From contig JBBODD010000001.1 of assembly GCA_038002745.1 (NCBI GenBank), positions 868,001 to 932,000 on the forward strand: a stretch of DNA of 64,000 nt, read 5' to 3'. This DNA comes from Bacillus sp. FSL H8-0547 (lineage in GTDB: Bacteria; Bacillota; Bacilli; Bacillales; Bacillaceae). The translations under genes were made by a program, and so were the position numbers. The first letter of the stretch is position 1, and every line of letters begins with the position of its first letter. The notes under the pieces were generated by a model. It did not search any database and was not told the DNA's origin. It saw only the letters and a program-made list of their open reading frames with translations. This document shows positions 1 through 9,518 of this stretch, in pieces.

Positions 1-8
1 ACACCACG

Positions 9-46
9 AAAAGCGGAATCGCTCGTTTAGCTCCGGGAGTCAGTCT
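9..46 (+). repeat. Dispersed repeat B, 5' fragment
   Basis: Begins AAAAGCGGAATCGCTCG and continues to GGGAGTCAG. The same start followed by the same GGGAGTCAG occurs in the B copy at 51568-51684 (read on the minus strand). Only the 5' end is present here; it runs straight into the tandem array. Confidence 0.6.
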
Positions 47-672
47 TGACTTGATGATTCTTACAAGCCCAATAAGTGCCACCAACCTCCTAGTTTTTTG
101 GATTGATGGTTCTTATATGTTCGATAAGTACCACCAAACCCTCAGTTTCTTGACTTGATGGTTCTTATCTCTCCAATAAGTACCACCAATCTCCAAGTTT
201 TATGGATTGATGGTTCTTATCAGCCCGATAAGTGCCACCAACCTCCTAGCTTATTGGATTGATGGTTCTTATAAGCTCGATAAGAACCACCAAACCCTGA
301 GTTTCTTGACTTGATGGTTCTTACAAGCCCAATAAGTACCACCAACCTTTGGTTTCTCGACTTGATGGTTCTTATCAGCCCCATAAGTGCCACCAAACCC
401 TGAGTTTCTTGACTTGATGGTTCTTACAAGCCCAATATGTACCACCAATCTCCAAGTTTTTTGGATTGATGGTTCTTATCAGCCCGATAAGCGCCACCAA
501 CCTCTGACTTTCTTGACTTGATGGTTCTTATCTATCCAATAAGTACCACCAACCTCTGACTTTCTTGACTTGATGGTTCTTATCAGCCCGATAAGTGCCA
601 CCAATCTCCAAGTTTTTTGGATTGATGGTTCTTACAAGCCCGATAAGCGCCACCAACCTTTAAGTTTTTGGA
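47..672. repeat. Tandem array 1 of 52-bp hairpin units (about 12 copies)
   Basis: Twelve consecutive units of almost exactly 52 bp. Each holds an imperfect inverted repeat, TTGATGGTTCTTAT then a 7-bp loop then ATAAGTRCCACCAA, followed by a spacer of about 20 bp that is itself conserved (CCTCYRASTTTCTTG-like). The left arm nearly always carries TGATGG and the right arm CCACCA, so the same two mismatches recur in each stem. The array lies just beyond the yhaP terminator. No reading frame persists, because 52 is not a multiple of 3. No gene is visible in 1-720. Confidence 0.9.
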
Positions 673-681
673 CCTGCCCAC

Positions 682-717
682 AAAAAAAACCAGAGCCCAA
701 CCGGCTCTGATTTCTTT
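682..717 (-). terminator. Rho-independent terminator of yhaQP
   Basis: Stem CAGAGCC/GGCTCTG with a 5-nt loop. Read on the minus strand it is followed by a T-rich tract, just after the yhaP stop. Confidence 0.8.
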
Positions 718-720
718 TGC

Positions 721-1983
721 TTACTGATCCTTTGCGATATCCATTGCTTTTTTAATATCCTTGAAGGAGGATGACTTTCCGTACATCAGCACTCCGCCTT
801 TATACACTCTGGCACCAATGACGGCAAGAGCTGCGATTGTGGCAATCAGCAGTCCGATCGACAGCGCCACTTCCCAGACAGGGACCGAAAGCATGCCGAC
901 TCTGAGGAACATGATCATCGGCGAGAATAGAGGGATAAAGGAAGTAACTGTAATGAATGTTGCCTCCGGATTGCCAAGTCCGAACATGGCGATGAAAAAG
1001 GCTGCCATTATGATGAACGTCAGCGGCGAAATCATTTGCTGCACATCTTCGATTCTCGTAACGAGTGATCCGAGAAACGCAGCAAGGGTGGCAAAAAGAA
1101 AATAGCCGAGCAGGAAGAAAACCACTGCGTATACAAGGGTCCCAGCCGGTATATCCGAGAAGCTTAAGAAGCCTCCGCCCGCAAGTCCGCCGCTTTCAAG
1201 ACTTTCTCTCATCGAATAGTAGCCGACCAGAATGATTAATCCAAACTGAGTCAGGCTGAGCAGCCCGATTCCAAGAAGCTTTGCAAACATCTGCTTGACC
1301 GGAGAGACGCTGCTGATCAGTATTTCCATTACTCTCGACGATTTTTCAACCGCAACCTCCATGGCAATCATGCTCGCATACAGGATGACGGCGAAATAAA
1401 TAATGAAAAGAAGAACATAGACAAGTCCTCTTGCCTGATTTAATTCTTCCTCTGATTTCGCGTTATCAAGAAGCGCTGTGCTTTTTACCTCCACAGGTGA
1501 AAATAACTGGTTCAGGTCCTCCTGCTCCAGGCCAAGGTTTGCCGTGCCCGCTGCAAGCTTCGTCTGCTGCAGGGCCTGTTCAAACGTGCCCGCAATACTT
1601 GAGTCCGCTATGCTTCTGGCAAAATAGGAACCTTGCGGAAAATCGTCTCCGTCAAGAGTCAGAATGAAGTAGCCTTCCATCTTTTCATCAAGTACGGCTT
1701 TTTTCAGCTCATCCTCAGGCTGATCCGTTTTTTCGAGTTCCAAATTTTTATCAAGGGCAGCCGTATTCTGTTCAAAAATGCCATATAGCTGATCGCTCTC
1801 AGTCTGATCAATCACTGCTATTCTTTCAGCTTCTTGGTCTTCTTTATTAAAAAACTCAATAACAGTTTGCACGTTTGAGAGTCCGACAATCAGCAGGAGA
1901 ATAATCCCTGTTGTGATTAAAAAAGATTTTGTCTTTAACTTGCTGACATACGTATGAAAAAGAATAATCCAGAACTTATTCAT
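721..1983 (-). CDS. yhaP: ABC transporter permease, NatB/YhaP type
   Basis: Membrane subunit of an ABC-2 exporter (about 420 aa) paired with the ATPase encoded upstream. An N-terminal membrane helix is followed by a long extracytoplasmic stretch, then a cluster of hydrophobic helices from about residue 190 to 400, the usual NatB/YhaP layout. The start is placed at the ATG that begins MNKFWIIL, which overlaps the 3' end of yhaQ by 8 bp; a longer frame begins 11 codons earlier inside yhaQ with no better ribosome site. Length matches the B. subtilis YhaP family. The family exports Na+ or other cations or drugs; the substrate here is unknown. Confidence 0.85.
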   Translation of the reverse strand: MNKFWIILFHTYVSKLKTKSFLITTGIILLLIVGLSNVQTVIEFFNKEDQEAERIAVIDQTESDQLYGIFEQNTAALDKNLELEKTDQPEDELKKAVLDEKMEGYFILTLDGDDFPQGSYFARSIADSSIAGTFEQALQQTKLAAGTANLGLEQEDLNQLFSPVEVKSTALLDNAKSEEELNQARGLVYVLLFIIYFAVILYASMIAMEVAVEKSSRVMEILISSVSPVKQMFAKLLGIGLLSLTQFGLIILVGYYSMRESLESGGLAGGGFLSFSDIPAGTLVYAVVFFLLGYFLFATLAAFLGSLVTRIEDVQQMISPLTFIIMAAFFIAMFGLGNPEATFITVTSFIPLFSPMIMFLRVGMLSVPVWEVALSIGLLIATIAALAVIGARVYKGGVLMYGKSSSFKDIKKAMDIAKDQ

Positions 1984-2875
1984 AGACTGCACCCGCCTTT
2001 TCAATGAAAATATCATTCAGGGACGGTTCTGCCAGTTCAAATTTCCGCACAAAGCCTCTTCCTGATAGGGATGCAAAGATTTCCTGCGAGATTTCCTCTC
2101 CTGTAACCTGAAGCTCTGCACCTGATGATGTCTGTCTGAACTTCGTCACGCCTTTCATATGCTGCAGGTCATCCATCTCAAAATCCCCGTGAATGATGAC
2201 ATTCTTTTTGCCGAATGATCGTTTGATCTCCTTTAAATTGCCGTGTACAACGGGCTTTCCTCTGTGAAGAATGCACAGATGCTGACACAGTTCTTCCACA
2301 TGCTCCATTCTGTGGCTTGAAAACACTATGGAGGTGCCCTGTTTTTTCAGATCCAGCACAGCTTCTTTCAGCAGCTCCACATTAACAGGGTCCAGACCGC
2401 TGAAGGGTTCATCGAGGATCAATAGCTTTGGCCTGTGAAGAACAGCCGTTATAAATTGGATTTTCTGCTGGTTGCCCTTTGACAGGTCTTCAACCTTTTT
2501 GCCTGCATATTCAGGTACCCTGAATCGATCGAGCCATTTTTCCATTTCGGAAAGAGCTTCCTGCTTTTTCATCCCTTTTAGCCGTCCAAGGTAAATCAGC
2601 TGATCCCGCACTTTCACTTTTGGATAGAGTCCCCGTTCTTCAGGCAGATAGCCGATCGAATCGCTCGCATGATAGCCTATTGGTTTTCCGTCCCATGAAA
2701 TCTGCCCCTCTGATGGATTTAAAAGTCCAAGTATCATCCTGAACGTCGTTGTTTTGCCTGCGCCGTTTGCTCCGAGAAGACCGAACATTTCACTTTCCGG
2801 AATGGCAAGCGACAAGTCGTTTACTGCTGTATGAGTCCCGAACCTTTTTGTAATGCCTTCGAGTTTTAATGTCAT
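1976..2875 (-). CDS. yhaQ: ABC transporter ATP-binding protein, NatA/YhaQ type
   Basis: Cytoplasmic ATPase of the YhaQP exporter (299 aa). Walker A GANGAGKTT near residue 35, signature LSKGNQQKI, Walker B LLILDEPFSGLD and the switch His in SSHRMEH are all visible. An AGGAGG ribosome site precedes the ATG. It is co-transcribed and translationally coupled with the permease gene, which begins inside its last codons. The order matches B. subtilis yhaQ-yhaP, and yhaR lies nearby. Confidence 0.9.
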   Translation of the reverse strand: MTLKLEGITKRFGTHTAVNDLSLAIPESEMFGLLGANGAGKTTTFRMILGLLNPSEGQISWDGKPIGYHASDSIGYLPEERGLYPKVKVRDQLIYLGRLKGMKKQEALSEMEKWLDRFRVPEYAGKKVEDLSKGNQQKIQFITAVLHRPKLLILDEPFSGLDPVNVELLKEAVLDLKKQGTSIVFSSHRMEHVEELCQHLCILHRGKPVVHGNLKEIKRSFGKKNVIIHGDFEMDDLQHMKGVTKFRQTSSGAELQVTGEEISQEIFASLSGRGFVRKFELAEPSLNDIFIEKAGAVYE

Positions 2876-3004
2876 CCTGATTCCTCCTGTCCGTTTATGT
2901 ACGTATCGCGTCCTACAAATGTTTCATCTATTGCAGGAAAAAAAGAAAAAAGTGAGAATACCTTAAAGGAAGCCTGATCAATCACAAGCAAAGGGGGCCA
3001 TCAT

Positions 3005-3190
3005 ATGGGCTTGTATTACTTAACGGCATTTGGCAAAGACGGGGAAAAATTATTGGATGAAAGCTTTGAAGCAGCCAATGATCACGAAGCAAAACAAATT
3101 GGCACGCAGAAGCTCGAAGAAAAGGATGCACTGAAAAAAACGCACCGCTGCACGACAGCGAGCGGACAATTAATCCTTTTTGAAAGATAA
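3005..3190 (+). CDS. yhzD: YhzD-like small protein
   Basis: 61-aa soluble protein starting MGLYYLTAFGKDG, resembling the Bacillus YhzD family in length, sequence and position between yhaQ and yhaR. A strong AAAGGGGG ribosome site lies upstream, and a terminator shared with the convergent yhaR follows. Function unknown. Confidence 0.75.
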   Translation: MGLYYLTAFGKDGEKLLDESFEAANDHEAKQIGTQKLEEKDALKKTHRCTTASGQLILFER

Positions 3191-3193
3191 TAT

Positions 3194-3226
3194 AAAAAAT
3201 CGCTCAGATTGTGAGCGATTTTTTAT
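3194..3226. terminator. Bidirectional terminator between yhzD and yhaR
   Basis: AAAAAATCGCTCA, a short loop, then TGAGCGATTTTTTA: a near-symmetrical stem with A and T tracts, serving both convergent genes. Confidence 0.8.
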
Positions 3227-3254
3227 TTGTGTCCGAAATTCAAGCTTGGGCCCT

Positions 3255-4025
3255 TTACTTCCCCGTAAACTGGGGTTTTCTTTTTTCCAGAAAGGCTTTG
3301 ATGCCCTCCTTGTGGTCTTCAGACTGACGCATGTTGTACTGCGTTTCTTTTTCAAGTGTAAGAATTTGCTGAAGCTCCTCTTTGCCTACGGCTGAATAAA
3401 TGTTTTTAGAAGCGATCATTGCTTTAACCGGTCTTTGGAGCATGCCGCCGACAAGCGTCTTTACTGTATCAAGCAGATCTGCATCTGTTACCTGATCAAC
3501 AAGGCCAAGATTGAGGGCAGCGTCTGCCGTCAGCTTTTCGCCGCTCCAGATTAGGTGTTTCGCTTTTGTTTCTCCAAGACGTTTCTTCATAAAATAATGG
3601 CCGCCGCCGTCAGGAACAAGGCCGATGCCGATGAAATTCATGGCAAGGACCGCGCTTGAATGTGCAACGACGTAATCAGCTGCAAGGGCAAGGCTGAAGC
3701 CGAGTCCTGCCGCAGGCCCATGAATGGCGCTGATTGTTACTTTTGGCATGGTATGAAAAGTGGTGACTACCTCTGAAATCAGGTCCATGACCTGTGAAAA
3801 TCCTTCGTTATCCATTGAATTCAGCATCGTTTTAATATCTCCGCCGGCAGAAAAGCCTCTTCCGCTTCCGGAGAGAATGACAACATCTGCTTCACTTTCT
3901 GCCGCCTGTTTAAACGCCTGCAGCAATTCTTCAAGCATTTGCCCGTTCATCGCGTTCAAGACTTCCGGTCTGTTCATTTCGATTGTTGCATATCTTCCGT
4001 GCACCCCGTATGTAACTGTTCCCAT
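3255..4025 (-). CDS. yhaR: Enoyl-CoA hydratase/isomerase family protein
   Basis: Crotonase-fold enzyme of about 256 aa that hydrates or isomerises enoyl-CoA. The oxyanion-hole segments GRGFSAGGDI and IHGPAAGLGFSLALAADYVVA are clear. The ATG giving MGTVTYG is preferred because AAGGGGG lies six bases before it; the ATG two codons earlier abuts the ribosome site. It lies just after the beta-oxidation operon on the same strand and may be read with it. Family and length match B. subtilis YhaR. The acyl-CoA substrate is not known. Confidence 0.85.
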   Translation of the reverse strand: MGTVTYGVHGRYATIEMNRPEVLNAMNGQMLEELLQAFKQAAESEADVVILSGSGRGFSAGGDIKTMLNSMDNEGFSQVMDLISEVVTTFHTMPKVTISAIHGPAAGLGFSLALAADYVVAHSSAVLAMNFIGIGLVPDGGGHYFMKKRLGETKAKHLIWSGEKLTADAALNLGLVDQVTDADLLDTVKTLVGGMLQRPVKAMIASKNIYSAVGKEELQQILTLEKETQYNMRQSEDHKEGIKAFLEKRKPQFTGK

Positions 4026-4108
4026 GTTCATCCCCCTTGCTGATTTTTAAACCCATCTAGTTTATTATAGCTCGTTTCAAACCGAATTGATATTATTTTC
4101 AGATAACT

Positions 4109-5260
4109 TTACATTCGCTCGATAATCGTTGCGGTTGCCATTCCGTGACCGATGCAGATCGTCAGCAGCCCGTACCTTGCTTCTCTTCTGTCAAGCTCCT
4201 GAATCAGAGACGTCATCAGCTTGGCGCCCGTTGCGCCAAGAGGGTGTCCGAGTGAGATGGCTCCACCGTTTACGTTCACTTTATCAAGATCCGCTCCAAT
4301 TTCCTTTTGCCATGCAAGTACAACAGGTGCGAACGCTTCATTGATTTCAAAAAGGTCGATATCGTTCACAGTTAATCCGCTTTTCTGCAGTACTTTTTGC
4401 GTAGCCGGGATCACTCCTTCAAGCATGTAGGTCGGATCAGATCCGACAACTGCCTGAGCGACAATCCTTGCTTTCGCTTTGAGGCCAAGCTCTTTCGCTT
4501 TTTCTGCCTCCATGAGCAATACAGCGGCTGCCCCGTCACTCATCTGGCTTGCGTTTCCGGCCGTCACCCTACCATCCTCTTTAAACACCGTTTTCAAGCC
4601 TGCAAGTGCTTCAAGTGATGTATCCGCCCGCGGTCCTTCATCCTGATCGAAGTCTATCTCTTCCCCGTCTTTATTCAGGCCCTTTAAAGGAACGATTTCA
4701 GATTGAAAGAGTCCTTTTTCTATCGCGGCGAGCGCCCGCTGATGGCTCCTTAATGCGTACTCATCAAGCTCTCTCCGGGAAATCCCATGTTTCTCTGCGA
4801 TCATTTCGGCGGAGATTCCCTGATGGACAAAATGATATTTTTGATGGAGGCTCTCAGGAATGGTCTGCTCATTTCCGTCGCTTAGGATCGGCACCTTTGT
4901 CATGCTTTCCACACCTCCTGCAATGACGATGTCCATATCGCCAGAACGGATTTCCTGGCATGCAAAATGGATGGCCTGCTGGCCGGAGCCGCACATCCGG
5001 TTAATTTGAACGGCCGGCACACTGACCGGGAATCCCGCATCTAGGAGAGCGAGCCTGCCAATGTTGAATCCCTGTTCAGCAATGGGTGAGACACAGCCCA
5101 TCACAACATCCTCAATCAGATCTTTTGAAACCCCGGCTCTTTTCACTACTTCATCAAGCACGGCTGCAGCAAGATGAACAGGGTGTGTTTCACGCAGGGC
5201 CCCATTTCTTTTTCCCACTGCGGTTCTTACAGCTTCAACGATGACTACGTCCCTGGTCAT
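4109..5260 (-). CDS. Thiolase, acetyl-CoA C-acyltransferase
   Basis: 383-aa thiolase cleaving 3-ketoacyl-CoA, the last step of beta-oxidation. The nucleophile Cys lies in NRMCGSGQQ (about residue 90). The C-terminal [16 protein letters not shown] and CIGHGMA motifs carry the catalytic His and Cys. The gene overlaps the upstream dehydrogenase gene by 4 bp (ATGA coupling) and has a GGAGGGGAG ribosome site. It is similar in kind to MmgA/FadA; which ortholog cannot be settled here. Confidence 0.88.
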   Translation of the reverse strand: MTRDVVIVEAVRTAVGKRNGALRETHPVHLAAAVLDEVVKRAGVSKDLIEDVVMGCVSPIAEQGFNIGRLALLDAGFPVSVPAVQINRMCGSGQQAIHFACQEIRSGDMDIVIAGGVESMTKVPILSDGNEQTIPESLHQKYHFVHQGISAEMIAEKHGISRRELDEYALRSHQRALAAIEKGLFQSEIVPLKGLNKDGEEIDFDQDEGPRADTSLEALAGLKTVFKEDGRVTAGNASQMSDGAAAVLLMEAEKAKELGLKAKARIVAQAVVGSDPTYMLEGVIPATQKVLQKSGLTVNDIDLFEINEAFAPVVLAWQKEIGADLDKVNVNGGAISLGHPLGATGAKLMTSLIQELDRREARYGLLTICIGHGMATATIIERM

Positions 5261-6120
5261 TTTTTCTCCCCTCCGTATGTGTAGAATCCTTTTCCGGTTT
5301 TGCGCCCGTAATGCCCCGCCTCAACAAGTTTTCTGAGCAGCTGCGGCGGAAGAAACCTGTCGCCGTAAGCATCTGCCATGCCGTTGCTTACAAACAGCAT
5401 CGTATCAAGGCCGACCAGATCGGCAAGCTCAAGGGGTCCCATCGGATAATTCAGCCCGAGTCTGACTGCTTTATCAATGTCCTCAGCACTTGCAATTCCT
5501 TCCTCATAAATGCGGATGCACTCGAGCATATGGGCAGAGAGAGCCCTTGTCGTGACAAACCCCTGAGCGTCCTTAACAAGCACCGTTTCTTTCCCCGTTT
5601 CTTCAGAAAGCTCTCTGATGATTTCAATTGTTTCATCTGACGTATCCACGCCTCTTACAATTTCAATCAGTTTCATGACAGGAGCCGGATTGAACCAGTG
5701 CATGCCAATGACTTTGTCCGGCCTCTTCGTTGCGGCAGCGATTGCTGTGACGCTGAGCTCAGACGTATTTGTTGCCAGAATGACATTTGGGGCGGTACAT
5801 CCATCAAGCTCGGCAAAAACGTTCTTTTTCAGCTCGAGATTTTCAGGAACAGCTTCTACAACAAGCTCTGCCTGTTTTACGGCATCTGCAAGCACCGCAT
5901 ACGTTTCAATGTTTGCCAGAGCCTGTGATTTCCCTTCATCCGTCAGATGTCCTGCTTTCACAAAACGGGAGAGACTCTTTTCAATGCCGGCAAGTGCTTT
6001 TCCCAGCACTTGCTCTGAAAGATCGTACAAATAAACGCTTTTCCCGGCTGCTGCAAATGCCTGGGCAATCCCGCTTCCCATCAGCCCTGAGCCGATGACG
6101 GCAATTTTTTGTATGCTCAT
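5257..6120 (-). CDS. 3-hydroxybutyryl-CoA / 3-hydroxyacyl-CoA dehydrogenase
   Basis: 287-aa NAD-dependent enzyme, the same length as B. subtilis MmgB. The N-terminal Rossmann motif [17 protein letters not shown], the active-site stretch [16 protein letters not shown] and the C-terminal helical domain ([15 protein letters not shown]) are complete. It stands between acyl-CoA dehydrogenase and thiolase genes, giving a full beta-oxidation module apart from the hydratase, which YhaR could supply. Confidence 0.88.
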   Translation of the reverse strand: MSIQKIAVIGSGLMGSGIAQAFAAAGKSVYLYDLSEQVLGKALAGIEKSLSRFVKAGHLTDEGKSQALANIETYAVLADAVKQAELVVEAVPENLELKKNVFAELDGCTAPNVILATNTSELSVTAIAAATKRPDKVIGMHWFNPAPVMKLIEIVRGVDTSDETIEIIRELSEETGKETVLVKDAQGFVTTRALSAHMLECIRIYEEGIASAEDIDKAVRLGLNYPMGPLELADLVGLDTMLFVSNGMADAYGDRFLPPQLLRKLVEAGHYGRKTGKGFYTYGGEKK

Positions 6121-6141
6121 GGAAGCTTCCTCCTCTGCCTT

Positions 6142-7290
6142 TTAAGCAAGATCCATATTTTTAACGATAATGGTTTTCATGATTTCATTTGTTCCTGCAT
6201 AGATGGCGGAAACAGGTATGTCCCTGTACCTTCTTGCAATCTCGTACTCTTCCATGTAGCCGTAGCCCCCGTGAAGCTGCATCACTTCAGCGGCTGTCTT
6301 TTTAGCCATGTCGGTAATCCAGTACTTGGCCATGGAAACGCGCGTGACTGCATTCTTGCCTGCAAGATGATCTTCAATCACCGAATCAAGAAATGTCCGG
6401 CCGATTTCAATTTCAGTTGCCATTTCAGCCAGCCTGAACTGAACGGTCTGAAAATCGCTGATTGATTTGCCGAACGCTTTTCTTTGCTTTGTGTAGTCTT
6501 TTGCGATGCTGAGCATTCTTTCTGCAGAAGTCTGCGCACCGATCGCCACAAGCAGCCGTTCCTGCTGCAGCTTTTCCATTAAGTAGTAAAAGCCCATTCC
6601 TTCCTCACCCAATAGATTCGCAGCAGGCACTTTGCAGTCTTCAAAAATAAGTTCAGCTGTGTCCTGGGCATGAAGCCCGACTTTTTCAAGCTTTCTCCCT
6701 CTTTTAAAGCCAGGAGTGTCCCTCTCCACTACAATCAGGCTGATGCCTTTATGCGCGGGCACTGCCTTTGGATCTGTCTTGCAGACCACAATCACCAGGT
6801 CAGATGAAATCCCGTTAGTAATAAAGGTCTTTTCTCCGTTTAAAAGATAATAGTCTCCGTGTTTTATAGCGGTTGTTTTTACCGCAGACAGATCAGATCC
6901 CGCTCCCGGCTCTGTCATGGCGATGGCTGTGATCGTCTCTCCAGTCACGCACGTTGGCATGAACCTGTCTTTAAGCTCTTCTGAGCCGTAAGACTCGAAA
7001 TACGGCACGGTAATGTCATTGTGAAGGCTGATTCCGATGAAACTTGACCCCACTTTTTCAAGCTCTTCGTTAATAATGACGGAATAGGAAAAATCAACGC
7101 CTGACCCGCCGTATTTTTCATCTGCCCATGGACACAGGAACCCCTGCTCACCCATTTTGATCCATAGTTCTCTCGGGATCATCCCGGCTTTTTCCCACTC
7201 ATCATAGTACGGGACTGCTTCTTTCTGTAAAAACTTTCTCAGCGATTCCCTGAAAATATGGTGTTCTTTCTGCAAATACGAAGCTGCCAT
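6142..7290 (-). CDS. Acyl-CoA dehydrogenase
   Basis: FAD flavoprotein catalysing the first oxidation of acyl-CoA (about 382 aa). Family signatures AMTEPGAGSDLSAVKT and QLHGGYGYMEEY are present, and the catalytic Glu is in YAGTNEIMKTI. The fourth codon (ATG giving MAASYLQ) is preferred as start, since the first ATG touches the GGGGG ribosome site; the longer frame would start at 7299. It is the second gene of the operon and MmgC-like in family and context. Confidence 0.87.
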   Translation of the reverse strand: MAASYLQKEHHIFRESLRKFLQKEAVPYYDEWEKAGMIPRELWIKMGEQGFLCPWADEKYGGSGVDFSYSVIINEELEKVGSSFIGISLHNDITVPYFESYGSEELKDRFMPTCVTGETITAIAMTEPGAGSDLSAVKTTAIKHGDYYLLNGEKTFITNGISSDLVIVVCKTDPKAVPAHKGISLIVVERDTPGFKRGRKLEKVGLHAQDTAELIFEDCKVPAANLLGEEGMGFYYLMEKLQQERLLVAIGAQTSAERMLSIAKDYTKQRKAFGKSISDFQTVQFRLAEMATEIEIGRTFLDSVIEDHLAGKNAVTRVSMAKYWITDMAKKTAAEVMQLHGGYGYMEEYEIARRYRDIPVSAIYAGTNEIMKTIIVKNMDLA

Positions 7291-7308
7291 TTCTTCCATC
7301 CCCCTGTT

Positions 7309-8868
7309 TTATGCGCTTGGCTGTTCAGCAAGTTTTTCCTTCAATAAAAATTTCTGGATTTTTCCGCTTGCGTTTCTCGGCAATGCATCAACAAAATGAT
7401 ACTTCCGCGGCCTTTTATATGGCGCGAGCTTATCGCTTGTTCTGCAGAACTCATCAAGGTCCTCTTCTGTTAATCCTGCTTCTTTTCTGACAATGAAGGC
7501 CGTCACGCACTCGCCCCATTTTTCGTGCGGTTCACCGAGAACGGCTGCATCGAGCACTCCTTTATGTTCGAACAGAACATCCTCCACTTCCCGCGGATAC
7601 ACATTTTCTCCGCCGCTGATGATCATGTCATCCACCCTGTCGGCTACAAAAAGAAAACCGTCCCCATCAAGGAATCCAAGGTCCCCGGAGTGGTACCAGC
7701 CTTTGTATAGAGCTTTCTCCGTTGCCTCGGGCATATTGAAATAACCGGCCATTACACATGGACCTTTCACAATAATTTCACCGACCTCGCCTGGAGGCAA
7801 AATGGCATCAGGTTCTGAAGGACCGGATTCATTTGGTTTTACAATCCGCAGCTCATGGCCAAAGCACACTTTTCCGGCGGATCCGACCTTTGTCAGCTGC
7901 TCATCCTCTGAAAGGAAGGTGACAGCAGGTCCCATTTCCGTCATGCCGTAAGCCTGAATGAGATCTGTTCCAAGCTTCTCCTTGCAGAGTTTAACAAGAG
8001 CGGGAGCCATCGGGGCTGCACCGTAAAGCCCAAGTCTCAGTGAAGACAAGTCATAGTTTTCAATTTTCTCCTGCAGCATCATATTCCACATTGTCGGCGC
8101 ACCGAAGAAAACAGTGATTTTCTCCTCTTCCATCAGCTGCAGCACAAGCTCCGGTTCAAAATGGTGCAGAATCACGTTGCTTCCGCCAACCTGGACCCTC
8201 GGAAGAAAACAGCAATGCAGCTCAGCACAGTGAAACATCGGGGCTGCAACAAGGCCTCTGTCATCCTTTGTCAGTCTTTTTGATGCTATGCATATATGAT
8301 TTTGCTCGATCATATCCCTGTGTCTGTGAAGCACGCCTTTCGGGCGGCCAGTCGTCCCGCTTGTGTACATGATGGCATACAGATCATTCTCGGTAATCTG
8401 CATATCTTCAAGCCGGCTGTCTCCGTGTTTCACCTGTTCGTGATAACTTACCGCGTAGGTTGGTGCTTCATTGTCGATAAACCAGAAGGAGATTTCGCTG
8501 AACTGTAAATGAATCTCGTCAATCTGCGGCTGCAGCGCACGCTCAAACAGGACGATTGCGGGCTTGGCATCTTTGAGAATATAAGCGACTTCCTGTGACT
8601 TCAGCCTGAAGTTGATCGGATTGATGACAGCACCGATCTTCGCACTTGCAAAGTAAGCCGTGGCAAGCTCGATTGTATTGAATAAATAGGTTGAAATTCT
8701 GTCCCCTTTTTTCACGCCGGCATCAAGGAATGCATTGGCAAGCTTGTTTACTTCCTTCTGCCATTCTGAATAGCTCCATCTGATGCCTCTGCGGACATCG
8801 TAAATGGCTTCCTTTGCAGGGTATTTTTCAGCAGTTAAATCAAACACTCGGCCAATTGTTGAATACAT
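7309..8868 (-). CDS. AMP-dependent acyl-CoA synthetase (fatty acid-CoA ligase)
   Basis: 519-aa ANL-superfamily ligase that activates a carboxylic acid to acyl-CoA. The P-loop-like MYTSGTTGRPKG, the AYGMTEMG motif, the YHSGDLGFLD hinge region and the C-terminal catalytic Lys in NASGKIQKF are intact. It heads the operon ligase, acyl-CoA dehydrogenase, hydroxyacyl dehydrogenase, thiolase, with only 18 bp before the next start at 7290. AAGGAGGAG precedes the ATG and a cre site lies in the leader. Chain-length preference cannot be read from sequence. Confidence 0.88.
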   Translation of the reverse strand: MYSTIGRVFDLTAEKYPAKEAIYDVRRGIRWSYSEWQKEVNKLANAFLDAGVKKGDRISTYLFNTIELATAYFASAKIGAVINPINFRLKSQEVAYILKDAKPAIVLFERALQPQIDEIHLQFSEISFWFIDNEAPTYAVSYHEQVKHGDSRLEDMQITENDLYAIMYTSGTTGRPKGVLHRHRDMIEQNHICIASKRLTKDDRGLVAAPMFHCAELHCCFLPRVQVGGSNVILHHFEPELVLQLMEEEKITVFFGAPTMWNMMLQEKIENYDLSSLRLGLYGAAPMAPALVKLCKEKLGTDLIQAYGMTEMGPAVTFLSEDEQLTKVGSAGKVCFGHELRIVKPNESGPSEPDAILPPGEVGEIIVKGPCVMAGYFNMPEATEKALYKGWYHSGDLGFLDGDGFLFVADRVDDMIISGGENVYPREVEDVLFEHKGVLDAAVLGEPHEKWGECVTAFIVRKEAGLTEEDLDEFCRTSDKLAPYKRPRKYHFVDALPRNASGKIQKFLLKEKLAEQPSA

Positions 8869-8887
8869 GGAAACTCCTCCTTATAAT

Positions 8888-8901
8888 AGAAAGCGTTTTC
8901 A
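8888..8901 (-). promoter_or_regulatory. cre (CcpA) site before the beta-oxidation operon
   Basis: TGAAAACGCTTTCT on the minus strand, an essentially perfect CcpA operator, about 20 bp before the ligase start. Catabolite repression of fatty-acid degradation is established in B. subtilis. Its place so near the ribosome site suggests a block downstream of the promoter (inference). Confidence 0.8.
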
Positions 8902-9039
8902 AAATAAGTGTGACTTCTATGTATGCCCTTTAATAACATTCCTCTCTTTTCTGAAAATTCCTTCAATGTAATCATAAGTTTTGAGAAACTCATCTTCTGA
9001 AGCTTCTGTTTTTCCTTACTATTTGAAAAAGCACCTCGT

Positions 9040-9096
9040 ACCCGTTCCCTTTCGCTCCAGGAACTTGCTTTCCGCGGGGAGGGCGGGGAGCCTCCT
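9040..9096. repeat. Dispersed repeat A, left half interrupted by the IS
   Basis: Matches the family seen at 9386, 20275, 36741 and 51534 (CGTTCCCTTTCGCTCC, CTTGCTTTCCGCGGGGAG, GAGCCTCCT). The copy breaks off at CCTCCT and resumes after the insertion sequence at 11047 (CGTCCAGCCTGCGGGG). Nothing else is seen in 8902-9039. Confidence 0.8.
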
Positions 9097-9216
9097 GATA
9101 TGAACGAAACTGTCAAGGCTCCTAACCCACACCGATTTTTGAACGCCTTTAATAAGAGAAGCGATTTTCAGCTTCTTTTCATGTAAAAGTTAAAGCCATA
9201 GTGGCTAGCTGATCTC

Positions 9217-9317
9217 CTTCTTTAGCTTACCTACCGCTGCTCATCTCTCTGGTTAGCGGTCAAGTGCTTTCCTTGATGGCTAACCAGAGAGATGAGATTC
9301 TTCTCAAGCTAAAGAAG
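9217..9317. repeat. Long two-part hairpin inside the IS non-coding end
   Basis: Outer arms CTTCTTTAGCTT/AAGCTAAAGAAG (9217-9228 and 9306-9317). Inner arms are an 18-bp perfect pair, CTCATCTCTCTGGTTAGC at 9240-9257 with its complement at 9279-9296. Neither arm is followed by a T tract, so it is not a plain terminator. Confidence 0.8.
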
Positions 9318-9385
9318 ATGTGAACCCATTTTCCTCTCTTTTTTAATGGCAGGCTGTTTTTATGATCATTGTAGATTCTAAATCG

Positions 9386-9518
9386 TACCCGTTCCCTTGC
9401 GCTCCAGTCACTTGCTTTCCGCGGGGAGCCCCGGGAGCCTCCTCACTTCGTTTGCGGGGTCTCCCGTGCACTCTTCATCCCGCAGGAGTCAAGTGCCTTC
9501 CGCTTCAGTCCACTGGTG
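9386..9518. repeat. Dispersed repeat A, complete copy inside the IS
   Basis: Full-length member of about 133 bp running from CCGTTCCCTTGCGCTCC through TTCCGCGGGGAG, TTGCGGGGTCTCC and CATCCCGCAGGAGTC to CAGTCCACTGGTG. The centre can fold into a GC-rich hairpin. Confidence 0.85.

Noticed and set aside
47-672. CRISPR array
   Set aside because: Repeats of 30 bp with 20-bp spacers look CRISPR-like at first, but the spacers are nearly the same in every unit and no cas genes are near.
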